Part shown: piece by piece, positions 9,805-18,670 of the stretch
Layout of the letters: every line of letters begins with the position of its first letter
Position numbering within the stretch: position 1 is the stretch's first letter
Assembly: GCA_016719535.1 (NCBI GenBank)
Contig: JADJYX010000004.1
Span: 48,875-112,874, forward strand
Origin: Rubrivivax sp.
GTDB taxonomy: Bacteria; Pseudomonadota; Gammaproteobacteria; Burkholderiales; Burkholderiaceae_C
Length of the DNA stretch: 64,000 nt
Direction: 5' to 3'
Notes under the pieces: model-generated
What the model was told of the DNA's origin: nothing
The model's database searches: none
What the model saw: the letters and a program-made list of their open reading frames with translations, nothing else
Translations under genes and position numbers: made by a program

Positions 9805-10152
9805 TCAGCGTGTGGCCGCGGCGACGCGCTCGACGGCCGCAGTGCGAGCGATCATCGGCTGCACCGCGAAGGCATTTGTGTCGTGGAAGACGGCGGGCAG
9901 GTCACCGGCGCGGATGGCGGCCAGCGTCTCGGCGCGCACGTCGGCCCGCGCACGGGTGGTGGCCACGGTCTCGCCGCGGTTGAGGTCGGCCTCGGTGACG
10001 ATGCGGGCGTCGGCGGACGCGGTCGGCGCCTGGATGGCCGCCGGACGGGCCAGCGTGACCTGGGCGCCGGCGGCGTCGGGGCTCTCGGCGAAGGCGGTGC
10101 CGGCGGCGGCGAACGAAAGGGCGACGGCGGCGATGCGGGCGATGCGGTTCAT
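9805..10152 (-). CDS. Small secreted protein of unknown function, next to a metal two-component system
   Basis: The 115-residue protein has a clear signal peptide (residues 1-22, ending GTAFAES). The mature part is low in cysteine and contains RADVRAETLAAIRAGDLPAV. This resembles the repeat-like segment of small DUF4148-type periplasmic proteins of Burkholderiales, but I cannot assign it firmly. It is divergent from the response regulator gene and shares its promoter region, where a CusR-like box is visible. It may therefore be a target of that system. Function unknown. Confidence 0.7.
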   Translation of the reverse strand: MNRIARIAAVALSFAAAGTAFAESPDAAGAQVTLARPAAIQAPTASADARIVTEADLNRGETVATTRARADVRAETLAAIRAGDLPAVFHDTNAFAVQPMIARTAAVERVAAATR

Positions 10153-10260
10153 GGTCGGTTTCCTTCAGGGTGGTGGATCGGGATCGGTTGCTGGGCGGCG
10201 GGGTCACCGTCCATGGAGAGCGATTCTGAAAACCGCAAACCACGCCACCCGGACAGCGAG

Positions 10261-10276
10261 ATGACAAATTCGTAAT
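10261..10276. promoter_or_regulatory. CusR/CopR-like operator box
   Basis: The 16-mer ATGACAAATTCGTAAT resembles the CusR box form ATGACAA-NN-TTGTCAT. The first half matches fully and the second half matches 5 of 7 bases. It lies between the divergent small secreted protein and the response regulator, 64 bp before the regulator start. It is probably the autoregulatory site of the adjacent heavy-metal regulator. Confidence 0.55.
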
Positions 10277-10339
10277 GCAGCGCCGGGCGCCGTCATGCGA
10301 GCATCCGTACCGTCGCCACTGCCACGCCTGCCCTGCGCC

Positions 10340-11029
10340 ATGCGCCTGCTGGTCATCGAAGACGAAGTCAAGCTCGCCCAGTACCTGCACAAGGGGCTGA
10401 GCGAGAACGGCCATGTCGTCGACCTCGCGCACGACGGCATCGAAGGCCGCCGCCTGGCCACCGGGGGCGACTACGACCTGGTGCTGCTCGACGTCATGCT
10501 GCCCGGCGTCGACGGTTTCGGCGTGCTGGGCGCCATGCGCCAGCAGGGCCGCAAGACCCCGGTGCTGATGCTGACCGCGCGCGACAAGGTCGAGGATCGC
10601 GTGCGCGGGCTCGAAGGCGGCGCCGACGACTACCTCGTCAAGCCCTTCGCCTTCTCGGAGCTGCTGGCGCGCGTGGGCGCGCTGCTGCGCCGGGGCAACG
10701 GCAGCTCGGCCGCGGCGCAGGCCACCGAGTTGCGGCTCGGTGACCTCGAGCTCGATCTCGTCGCGCGGCGCGCCACCCGCGCGGGCCAGCGTCTGGACCT
10801 CACCGCCAAGGAGTTCAACCTGCTGGCGCTGCTGCTGCGCCGGCGGGGGCAGATCCTGTCGCGCACGACGCTGGCCGAGCAGGTGTGGGACATGAATTTC
10901 GATTCCGATACCAACGTCGTCGAGGTCGCGGTGCGCCGCCTGCGCGCCAAGCTCGACGACCCGTTCCCCGCCAAGCTGCTGCACACCGTGCGCGGCATGG
11001 GCTATGTGCTCGAGGAGCGCGACACATGA
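10340..11029 (+). CDS. Heavy-metal response regulator, CusR/CopR (OmpR) family
   Basis: Two-domain transcription factor of 229 residues. The receiver domain (1-115) has the acidic pocket and phospho-acceptor Asp51 in LVLLDVMLPG, with the conserved Lys in LVKPFAFSELLAR. The C-terminal winged helix (about 130-225) has the LDLTAKEFNLL and NVVEVAVRRLRAKLD segments typical of CusR/IrlR regulators. I chose the ATG at 10340 (MRLLVIEDE) over an upstream in-frame ATG. It overlaps the sensor kinase by four bases (ATGA). Metal specificity, copper or silver versus other, is inferred from family and the CusR-like box. Confidence 0.92.
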   Translation: MRLLVIEDEVKLAQYLHKGLSENGHVVDLAHDGIEGRRLATGGDYDLVLLDVMLPGVDGFGVLGAMRQQGRKTPVLMLTARDKVEDRVRGLEGGADDYLVKPFAFSELLARVGALLRRGNGSSAAAQATELRLGDLELDLVARRATRAGQRLDLTAKEFNLLALLLRRRGQILSRTTLAEQVWDMNFDSDTNVVEVAVRRLRAKLDDPFPAKLLHTVRGMGYVLEERDT

Positions 11030-12369
11030 CCTCGGGCTGCAGCCACTCCATCAGCCGGCGCCTGTCGGGCAAGCTGGCGCTGCTGACGATGATCGTCTTC
11101 GGCGCGCTGTTCGCGTCCGCCTATGTCGCGATGAGCATGCTGGTGCGCGAGAAGAACGCCGAGGAACTGCGCGCGCGCACCGCGCTCATCAAGGAGGTCA
11201 TCGAGCTCGAGGCGCGCCGCGGCGGCGAGATCGCGATCCAGTCGCGGCTGCAGGCCGATGCGCCGATGCGCGCCAGCACGCGGCTGGAGATCCAGTATGC
11301 CGACGGCCGCAGCTGCTATGCCGATCCGGCGGTCGGCCCGCACGTGATGTCGGCGCATTCTCGCAGCGAGGACTTCCAGGTCCGGCTGCCCGACGGGCAG
11401 CTGCTGCGGGCGCGCTATACGATGGACTTTGCCGGCGATGCCCGCATGGGCGACAAATGGGCGGTGATCCTGGTCGTGGTGACGCTGGCGTCCGGTGCGC
11501 TGGTGGCCGGCGGCACCTCGTGGCACGTGCGCCGGCAGTTGCGCCCGTTGCACGATCTGGCGGCGCAGACGCGCTCGATCTCGCCGCGCGGCCTGCACCG
11601 CCGGCTGTCGCTGGCCGATCCGGCCGAGGAACTGGAGCCCTGGATCGAGCAGTTCAACGCCCTGATGGAGCGCCTGGAGCGCGCCTACGCGCAGCTCGAA
11701 GGCTTCAACGCCGATGTGGCGCACGAGCTGCGCACGCCGCTGGCCACGCTGATCGGCGAGACCGAGGTGGCCTTGTCGCGCGAGCGCAGTGCCGATTCGC
11801 TGCGCGATACGCTGGCCAGCAACCTCGAGGAGATGCAGCGCCTGTCGGCGATGGTCAACGACATGCTGTTCCTGTCGCACGCCGATCGCGGCGCGGTGGC
11901 ACGGCGCGGCCAACCCGTCAGCCTGGCCGCGCTGGCGCGCCAGGTGGCCGAGTTCCACGAAGGCACGCTCGACGAAGCCGGCCTCAAGCTCGACGTGGTG
12001 GGCGACGCCACCGTGGCGGTGGACGAGCCGCTGGTCAAGCGGGCGCTGTCCAACCTGCTGGGCAATGCGACGCGCTTCGCGGCGCCGGGCTCGACGGTGG
12101 AGGTCAAGATCGGCGCCGAGCCGGCATCACCGGCCGAGGTCGAGCTGGTGGTGTGCAACCGTGGCAAGGGCATCGAGCCGGCGCTGCTGCCGCGGCTGTT
12201 CGACCGCTTCTTCCGCGCCGACGAATCGCGCTGCTGCGAGGGCACCGAGCAGCACCACGGCCTGGGGCTGGCGATCGTCGCCGCCATCGCGCGCATGCAC
12301 GCCGGCCGCACCCTGGCGCGCTCGCACGACGGCTTCACCGAAGTCGGCTTCACGGTGGCTGCGGCCTGA
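11026..12369 (+). CDS. Heavy-metal sensor histidine kinase, CusS family
   Basis: Inner-membrane sensor of 447 residues. TM1 is at about 14-36, then a periplasmic sensing region of about 110 residues, TM2 at about 146-166, HAMP, then a histidine kinase core with phospho-acceptor His233 in ADVAHELRTPL. An N box (NLLGNATRFA) and a C-terminal HGLGLAIVAAIARMH follow. The G1 segment reads NRGKGI rather than D-x-G-x-G, a substitution also common in CusS-type kinases. The start overlaps the regulator stop, so the pair is translationally coupled. No efflux pump is adjacent. Confidence 0.9.
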   Translation: MTSGCSHSISRRLSGKLALLTMIVFGALFASAYVAMSMLVREKNAEELRARTALIKEVIELEARRGGEIAIQSRLQADAPMRASTRLEIQYADGRSCYADPAVGPHVMSAHSRSEDFQVRLPDGQLLRARYTMDFAGDARMGDKWAVILVVVTLASGALVAGGTSWHVRRQLRPLHDLAAQTRSISPRGLHRRLSLADPAEELEPWIEQFNALMERLERAYAQLEGFNADVAHELRTPLATLIGETEVALSRERSADSLRDTLASNLEEMQRLSAMVNDMLFLSHADRGAVARRGQPVSLAALARQVAEFHEGTLDEAGLKLDVVGDATVAVDEPLVKRALSNLLGNATRFAAPGSTVEVKIGAEPASPAEVELVVCNRGKGIEPALLPRLFDRFFRADESRCCEGTEQHHGLGLAIVAAIARMHAGRTLARSHDGFTEVGFTVAAA

Positions 12370-12384
12370 AGGTCGCGGCCGCGG

Positions 12385-13803
12385 TCAGCGCGGCACGTAG
12401 AAGCTGGCCTTGGTCTGGACGATGGCGCCGTCGTCGCGGCGCACCTCGATCTGCACCGGCCGGGCCTGCCCCTGGTGGGCCTGCACCGCCTGCGCCGGGG
12501 CGCGCAGGTACAGCGTCATCGACGCGCGCTCGGTGCCGCCGATCTGCAGCGTCGACTGCCATTCGGCCTGCAGCCCGGGCAAGCCGCTGGCGGACACCGT
12601 GAAGCGGCGAGCCTCGGCGTCGGTATTGAGCACGTGCACGCGGTAGGTATTTTCGACGCGCCCGTCCTCGAGCTGCCGCCCCAGGCTGCCGCGGTCCTTG
12701 ATGACATCGACGTGGAAGGGTGCGCGCAGCGCCAGGCTGGCGACGAAGCCCAGGCTCACCGCCAGCAGCACGGCGCCGTAGATCAGCACGCGCGGCCGCC
12801 ACACGCGGCGCAGCATCTGCGGCCGCGTCAGCCGCTCGGCGACCCCGTTCTCGGTGGCATAGCGGATCAGGCCGCGCGGGCTGCCCACGCGGTCCATCAC
12901 CTGGTTGCAGGCGTCGATGCAGGCGGCGCAGCCGATGCATTCGTTCTGCAGGCCGTCGCGGATGTCGATGCCGGTCGGGCACACCTGCACGCACAGCGTG
13001 CAGTCGACGCAGTCACCCAGGCCGAGGGCGCGCGCGTCGGTGCCGCGCTTGCGCGAGCCGCGCGGGTCGCCGCGCACGTTGTCGTAGGCGATGACCATCG
13101 AATCGCGGTCGATCAGCGCGCTCTGGAAGCGGGCATAAGGGCACATGTATTTGCACACCTGCTCGCGCATCCAGCCCGCATTGCCATAGGTGGCGGCGCC
13201 GTAGAACAGCACCCAGAACAGCTCCCACGGGCCCACCGTGAAGGTCGCGAACTCGTGCAGCAGCGTTTGCACCGGCGTGAAATAGCCGACGAAGCTGAAA
13301 CCGGTGAAGAGGCTGAGCGCGATCCAGGCCAGGTGCTTGCCGCCCTTGCGCAGCAGCTTCTCGGCGCCCCAGGGCTGCTTGTCGAGCCGCATGCGGGCCT
13401 GGCGGTCGCCCTCGATGCGGTGCTCCAGCCACAGGAAGATCTCGGTGTAGACCGTCTGCGGGCAGGCATAGCCGCACCACAGCCGCCCGGCCACCGCGGT
13501 GAAGAAGAACAAGGCCAGCGCCGAGATGACCAGCAGCGCCGTCAGGTAGATGAAATCCTGCGGAAACAGCACCAGCCCCAGCACGTGGAATCGGCGTGCG
13601 TCGAGGTCGAACAGCATCAGCGGTCGGCCGTTCCACTGCAGCCAGGGCAGGCCGTAGAAGATCAGCTGCGTCAGCCACACCAGCGTCCAGCGCCAGGTGG
13701 CAAACCAGCCGCTGACCGCGCGCGGGTAGATCTTGGCCTGCTTCTCGTAGAGCGAGACGAGTTCAGGCTCCGCCTTCTCGATGGGGATGATCGGCCTGGC
13801 CAT
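12385..13803 (-). CDS. ccoG: CcoG/RdxA-type membrane ferredoxin (cytochrome c oxidase accessory protein)
   Basis: The 472-residue polyferredoxin-like membrane protein is of the CcoG/FixG/RdxA family; CcoG is known as a cupric reductase for cbb3 oxidase assembly. It has about five hydrophobic helices. The motifs WCGYACPQTVYTEIF and two 4Fe-4S clusters (CVDCTLCVQVCP and CIGCAACIDACN) are complete. A C-terminal Ig-like periplasmic domain follows the last helix. ATG 13803 lies four bases after the nnrS stop. Its place behind nsrR-nnrS, rather than next to ccoNOQP, suggests a nitrosative-stress role or shared control. It converges with the sensor kinase gene. Confidence 0.9.
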   Translation of the reverse strand: MARPIIPIEKAEPELVSLYEKQAKIYPRAVSGWFATWRWTLVWLTQLIFYGLPWLQWNGRPLMLFDLDARRFHVLGLVLFPQDFIYLTALLVISALALFFFTAVAGRLWCGYACPQTVYTEIFLWLEHRIEGDRQARMRLDKQPWGAEKLLRKGGKHLAWIALSLFTGFSFVGYFTPVQTLLHEFATFTVGPWELFWVLFYGAATYGNAGWMREQVCKYMCPYARFQSALIDRDSMVIAYDNVRGDPRGSRKRGTDARALGLGDCVDCTLCVQVCPTGIDIRDGLQNECIGCAACIDACNQVMDRVGSPRGLIRYATENGVAERLTRPQMLRRVWRPRVLIYGAVLLAVSLGFVASLALRAPFHVDVIKDRGSLGRQLEDGRVENTYRVHVLNTDAEARRFTVSASGLPGLQAEWQSTLQIGGTERASMTLYLRAPAQAVQAHQGQARPVQIEVRRDDGAIVQTKASFYVPR

Positions 13804-13807
13804 GGCG

Positions 13808-15022
13808 TCAGCCGGGGCGGCCGTCCAGGCGGGCGCGCCACAGCCAGGGCCCGTAGTGCAGCGCATACAGCGCCCAGCCGGCGCTCCAGGCCAGCGCCGA
13901 CCACAGCGCCGCCTCCACCAGCGCCGCCGGCCACAACAGCGGCACCACCACGCGCAGCAAGGCGGCCAGCGCCACCAGGGCATAGCTGGCGACGTCGAAC
14001 CGATCGGCCAGCAGCGGTCGGCCGGTGTGGCCGCGCGCCGTGCGCGTCATCATTCCCAGCGTCAGCAGGCCGATCGCGCCGGCGGTCAGCGCATGCGTGG
14101 CAGGGCCTGCCGGCAGCAAGGCCGCGGCCGCACCGGCACGCAGCAGCAGGTGCAGCGGGATCCAGGCGCAGGCCAGGTGCAGCACCCACACCAGCGGAGT
14201 GTGGCGCGTCGTCCAGGGTTGCCATAACCACAGCCGCGCCGCGTGCACCACCGCCGCCGCCGTGGCCAGCAGCGCCAGCAGGGCGGACGGCAGCATGACG
14301 CCGGCTGCCTGCAAGGCATCGAATGCCAGCAAGGCCAGCACCGAGCCCACGGCCGCCTGCTCCACCCGCGGGTGACGGGTGGCATTGGCGCCGGGCACGC
14401 CGTTGTTGGTGAACATCGGGATCACGCGACCGGCCATGATGGTCATGATCAGCAGCACCACGTCCAGGCCGATCTGCAGGGCGGCCGGGCCGTGGCCGGC
14501 CAGCCCCAGCCAGGGTGCGCCGTGTACCAGGGCCGCCAGCACGCCCATCAACGCCAGCAGGCCGGCAAAGAAATAGTTGCGCCGGTTGCCGCCGGCCACC
14601 AGCGCACGGCCGAGAAACCAGGCCGCAGCCCAGGGGAAGGCGACATTGGCCAGCGCCGCCGCCAGCGGCCAGGGTGACAGCACCAGCACGCGGCCGGCCA
14701 GCCACAGCAGCGCCAGCGCCATCAGCGTGCGACCACTGGGCGTGGGCTGCCCGCTCCAGTTGCGGCCGGCGGTGAACAGGAAGCCCACGATCACCGCCAG
14801 CGTGAAGCCGAACAGCATCTCGTGCGCGTGCCAGGTCGAGCCGCGCAGCACGGAATGCGGCAGCCAGCCGGCAAACTGCAGCGCCCACAGCGGCACCGAC
14901 AGTGCCGAGAAGACGGCCGCCAGCAGGTAGAAGGGACGGAAGCCCAGCGCCCACAGCGCAAAGCCTGGCGGGCGGGCGGGCGACTTCTGGTCGGGGGACT
15001 CGAGCGGAATGAAGGTGGCCAT
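13808..15022 (-). CDS. nnrS: NnrS family membrane protein
   Basis: The 404-residue, roughly 12-helix membrane protein belongs to the NnrS family, heme- and copper-containing in Rhodobacter and protective against nitric-oxide-induced iron stress. Family traits are FALWALGFRPFYLLAA near residue 21, WHAHEMLFGFTLAVIVGF near residue 64, and RVIPMFTNNGVPGA near residue 200. It lies 12 bp after nsrR and 4 bp before ccoG, so it is the middle gene of one operon. Confidence 0.93.
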   Translation of the reverse strand: MATFIPLESPDQKSPARPPGFALWALGFRPFYLLAAVFSALSVPLWALQFAGWLPHSVLRGSTWHAHEMLFGFTLAVIVGFLFTAGRNWSGQPTPSGRTLMALALLWLAGRVLVLSPWPLAAALANVAFPWAAAWFLGRALVAGGNRRNYFFAGLLALMGVLAALVHGAPWLGLAGHGPAALQIGLDVVLLIMTIMAGRVIPMFTNNGVPGANATRHPRVEQAAVGSVLALLAFDALQAAGVMLPSALLALLATAAAVVHAARLWLWQPWTTRHTPLVWVLHLACAWIPLHLLLRAGAAAALLPAGPATHALTAGAIGLLTLGMMTRTARGHTGRPLLADRFDVASYALVALAALLRVVVPLLWPAALVEAALWSALAWSAGWALYALHYGPWLWRARLDGRPG

Positions 15023-15034
15023 GCAGTGGGTTCC

Positions 15035-15466
15035 TCAGGCGCGCAGCAGCGCCAGCAGTGCATGCGGGTTGTGGACGAGATCGGCCAGCGTGTAGCGATC
15101 GAGCACCGCATGGAAGGCAGTGACCGCCTCGTGCAGCACCCCTTTCAGGCGGCACACGCGGACGATGTGGCAGCGGTTGTCGTTGCCTTCGAAGCAGACG
15201 GCCGGGCGGTCGGCGCCCTCGGCCTGCCTGATGACGGCACCGACGCCGATCAGCGCCGGCGCCCGGGCCAGTTGCAGGCCACCGCCCTTGCCCCGGGTGG
15301 TGGCAACCCAGCCCTGCTGGCCGAGAAAGTGCACCACCTTGGTCAGATGGTTTTCCTTGATGTCGAAGGCGCGCGCGATCTCGCCGATGGTGGCGCGCCG
15401 ATCGGGTTCGGCGGCCAGGTAGATCAGCACCCGCAGGCTGTGGTCGGTGAAGCTCGTGAGTTTCAC
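15035..15466 (-). CDS. nsrR: Rrf2-family nitric-oxide-sensing repressor NsrR
   Basis: The 143-residue winged-helix regulator starts at GTG 15466, with GGAGG four bases upstream. The Rrf2 N terminus (KLTSFTDHSLRVLIYLA) and helix-turn-helix (ATIGEIARAFDIKENHLTKVV) are clear. Three cysteines in Cx7Cx5C spacing (CFEGNDNRCHIVRVC) could hold the NO-sensitive iron-sulfur cluster. It is first gene of the nsrR-nnrS-ccoG operon, which it probably represses itself through the site at 15482-15502. IscR and RirA share the fold, but the nnrS neighbour argues for NsrR. Confidence 0.9.
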   Translation of the reverse strand: MKLTSFTDHSLRVLIYLAAEPDRRATIGEIARAFDIKENHLTKVVHFLGQQGWVATTRGKGGGLQLARAPALIGVGAVIRQAEGADRPAVCFEGNDNRCHIVRVCRLKGVLHEAVTAFHAVLDRYTLADLVHNPHALLALLRA

Positions 15467-15481
15467 GAGGCCTCCGTTTAA

Positions 15482-15502
15482 AGGTTCATATCGAATACAT
15501 CT
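15482..15502 (-). promoter_or_regulatory. Putative NsrR binding site
   Basis: Read on the minus strand, AGATGTATTC-GATATGAACCT is an imperfect inverted repeat. Its left half matches the known NsrR half-site form AGATGYATT well, and the right half is weak. It lies 16 bp before the nsrR start codon, the expected place for autoregulation. Confidence 0.5.
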
Positions 15503-15598
15503 ATTTTGGCATGAACCCGATGCCTGGTCTGGCGCGGCTGGCGCAACTGCCGCCCTGTTAGGCTCGCGGCTGCTTCGCCACCCGTCCCGGAACCGACC

Positions 15599-16375
<777 letters not shown>

Positions 16376-16421
16376 CCGACGGCGCGCCGGCGCATCCGCC
16401 GCGCTGCTAGAGTCGCGGCCC

Positions 16422-17648
16422 ATGTCGACCCCGCCCGACCTCCATCGCAAGCACATCGTGCTCGGCCTCTCGGGCGGCATCGCCTGCTACAAGTCGGCCG
16501 AACTCGTGCGCGAACTGATGCGCGCCGGCGCCGGCGTGCAGGTGGTGATGACCGAGGCGGCCACGCAGTTCATCACCCCGGTGACGATGCAGGCGCTGTC
16601 CGGCCGGACCGTGGTGCTGAGCCAGTGGGACGCGCGCGAGCCCAACAACATGGCGCACATCAACCTCTCGCGCGAGGCCGATGCCATCCTGGTGGCGCCG
16701 GCCAGCGCCGACTTCATCGCGCAGATCGCGCAGGGCCGCGCCGACGAGTTGCTCAGCCTGCTGTGCCTGGCGCGGCCGCTCGAGCGCTGCCCGCTGCTGC
16801 TGGCGCCGGCGATGAATCGCGAGATGTGGGCGCACCCGGCCACGCAGCGCAACGTGGCGCAGGCGCAGGCCGACGGCGCCATCGTGCTGGGCCCGGGTGC
16901 CGGCGACCAGGCCTGCGGCGAGACCGGCGACGGCCGCATGCTGGAGGCCGACGAACTGCGCGACGAACTGATCGCCTTCTTCCAGCCCAGGCTGCTGGCC
17001 GGCCGCAGCGTGCTGATCACCGCCGGCCCCACCTTCGAGGCCATCGACCCGGTGCGCGGCATCACCAACCATTCCAGCGGCAAGATGGGCTTCGCGGTCG
17101 CGCGCGCGGCCGCCGAGGCCGGCGCGCGCGTCACGCTGGTGGCCGGCCCGGTGCACCTGCCGACACCGCGCCACGTGACGCGCATCGACGTCACCAGCGC
17201 GCGCCAGATGCACGACGCGGTGCTGCCGCGCGCGCCGCGGCACGACATCTTCGTCGCCACCGCCGCGGTGGCCGACTGGCGCCCGGCCAGCGCCGGCGAA
17301 CAGAAGCTCAAGAAGGACGGCAGCGGCCGCCCGCCGGCCTTCGAGCTGGTCGAGAACCCCGACATCCTGGCCACCGTGGCGCGGCTGCCGGCGGCCGATC
17401 GGCCCTGGTGCGTGGGCTTTGCCGCCGAGAGCCACGACCTGGTGCGCCACGCGCGCGAGAAGCTGCAGCGCAAGGGCGTGCCGCTGGTGGTGGGCAACCT
17501 GGGCCCGGCCACCTTCGGCCGCGACGACAACACGCTGGTGCTGGTCGACGCCGCCGGCGAAACCGAACTCCCGGCCGCCGGCAAGCTGGCGCTGGCGCGC
17601 GACCTGGTGCGCGAGATCGCCGCCCGCTATACCCCGCGCCCCGCATGA
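16422..17648 (+). CDS. coaBC: Bifunctional phosphopantothenoylcysteine decarboxylase / phosphopantothenate-cysteine ligase
   Basis: Two steps of coenzyme A synthesis in one 408-residue protein. The N-terminal flavoprotein CoaC domain (1-190) begins IVLGLSGGIACYKSAELVR and holds the PAMNREMW active-site segment. The C-terminal CoaB domain (about 200-400) begins LITAGPTFEAIDPVRGITN and has ATAAVADWRPA and KLKKDG. ATG 16422 was chosen because it opens the CoaC domain cleanly. The stop overlaps the dut start by four bases, the common coaBC-dut arrangement. Confidence 0.96.
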   Translation: MSTPPDLHRKHIVLGLSGGIACYKSAELVRELMRAGAGVQVVMTEAATQFITPVTMQALSGRTVVLSQWDAREPNNMAHINLSREADAILVAPASADFIAQIAQGRADELLSLLCLARPLERCPLLLAPAMNREMWAHPATQRNVAQAQADGAIVLGPGAGDQACGETGDGRMLEADELRDELIAFFQPRLLAGRSVLITAGPTFEAIDPVRGITNHSSGKMGFAVARAAAEAGARVTLVAGPVHLPTPRHVTRIDVTSARQMHDAVLPRAPRHDIFVATAAVADWRPASAGEQKLKKDGSGRPPAFELVENPDILATVARLPAADRPWCVGFAAESHDLVRHAREKLQRKGVPLVVGNLGPATFGRDDNTLVLVDAAGETELPAAGKLALARDLVREIAARYTPRPA

Positions 17649-18094
17649 CCACCATCGACGTCAAGGTGCTCGACCCGCGCATGGCCGCGCAGCTGCCCGC
17701 CTATGCCACGCCCGGCAGCGCCGGCCTGGACCTGCGCGCCTGCCTGGACGCGCCGCTGGTGCTCGAGCCCGGCCAGAGCGCGCTGATCCCCACCGGCCTG
17801 GCCATCCACATCGGCGACCCCGGCCTGGCGGCGATGCTGCTGCCGCGCTCGGGCCTGGGCCACAAGCACGGCATCGTGCTGGGCAACCTGGTGGGGCTGA
17901 TCGACAGCGACTACCAGGGCCCGCTGATGGTGAGCTGCTGGAACCGCTCGGCCACGGCCTTCACCGTGCAGCCGCTGGAGCGCATCGCGCAGATGGTGAT
18001 CGTGCCGGTGGTGCAGGCAGCCTTCCGCCGCGTCGACGATTTCCAGGCCTCGCAGCGCGCGGCCGGCGGCTTCGGGTCGACCGGGCGCGCTTAA
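17645..18094 (+). CDS. dut: Deoxyuridine 5'-triphosphate nucleotidohydrolase
   Basis: Hydrolyses dUTP to dUMP, keeping uracil out of DNA and supplying thymidylate synthesis. The 149 residues contain the five trimeric-dUTPase motifs: GSAGLDLRA, PRSGLGHKHGI, GNLVGLIDSDYQG, ERIAQMVIVP and the C-terminal GGFGSTGR. It is translationally coupled to coaBC and ends four bases into the convergent SlyD-type gene. Confidence 0.97.
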   Translation: MTTIDVKVLDPRMAAQLPAYATPGSAGLDLRACLDAPLVLEPGQSALIPTGLAIHIGDPGLAAMLLPRSGLGHKHGIVLGNLVGLIDSDYQGPLMVSCWNRSATAFTVQPLERIAQMVIVPVVQAAFRRVDDFQASQRAAGGFGSTGRA

Positions 18095-18630
18095 TGCACC
18101 GGGTCGTCGTCGCCTGCGCGGGCGGCGGCGGACACATCGAAGAGTGAGAACGGCGAGGTCGCGCCCACGCTGCGCGCCTCGGTCTCTGCGTCGGTGGCGG
18201 CGCGCACGTCGACCACCTTCATGCGCAGGCGCAGCGCCATGCCGGCCAGCGGGTGGTTGCCATCCAGCACCACATGCGACGGGTAGACCTCGGTCACCAC
18301 GTAGACGGCGTCGGCGGGCATGTCGGGCGTGACGGCGCCCTGGGGCAGGCCCTCGAAGGTCATGCCGGCCTCGAGCTGTGCGGGGAACAGCTTGCGGTCC
18401 TCGAAGCACACCAGTTCGGGCTTGTAGTCGCCGAAGGCGTGTTCGGGCTCGAGCTGCAGGTTCAGTTCGTCGCCGACTTCGTGGCCGGCCAGCGCTTCCT
18501 CGACCTTCGCCAGCAGGTCGTCACCGCCGACGAAGAACTCCACCGGGCTGGCCAGTTCGTCGATCGGGCGGTTCTGGGCGTCCGACAGCGTCCACGTGAG
18601 GCTGACGACGCAGGGGGCTTCGATGTGCAT
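18091..18630 (-). CDS. FKBP-type peptidyl-prolyl isomerase, SlyD-like
   Basis: The 179-residue protein has the FKBP/SlyD layout. An N-terminal FKBP half is followed by the insert-in-flap region GDELNLQLEPEHAFGDYKPELV, then VVLDGNHPLAGMALRLRMKVVDVR, the conserved C-terminal FKBP strand. It lacks the His-rich metal-binding tail of enterobacterial SlyD. ATG 18630 fits the family start, and an upstream-open frame was rejected. It is divergent from the JmjC gene, with 40 bp between starts. Confidence 0.88.
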   Translation of the reverse strand: MHIEAPCVVSLTWTLSDAQNRPIDELASPVEFFVGGDDLLAKVEEALAGHEVGDELNLQLEPEHAFGDYKPELVCFEDRKLFPAQLEAGMTFEGLPQGAVTPDMPADAVYVVTEVYPSHVVLDGNHPLAGMALRLRMKVVDVRAATDAETEARSVGATSPFSLFDVSAAARAGDDDPVH

Positions 18631-18670
18631 GCGGCGATGATCGCATGACGCCCTGCGCCAGAATCGCCGC

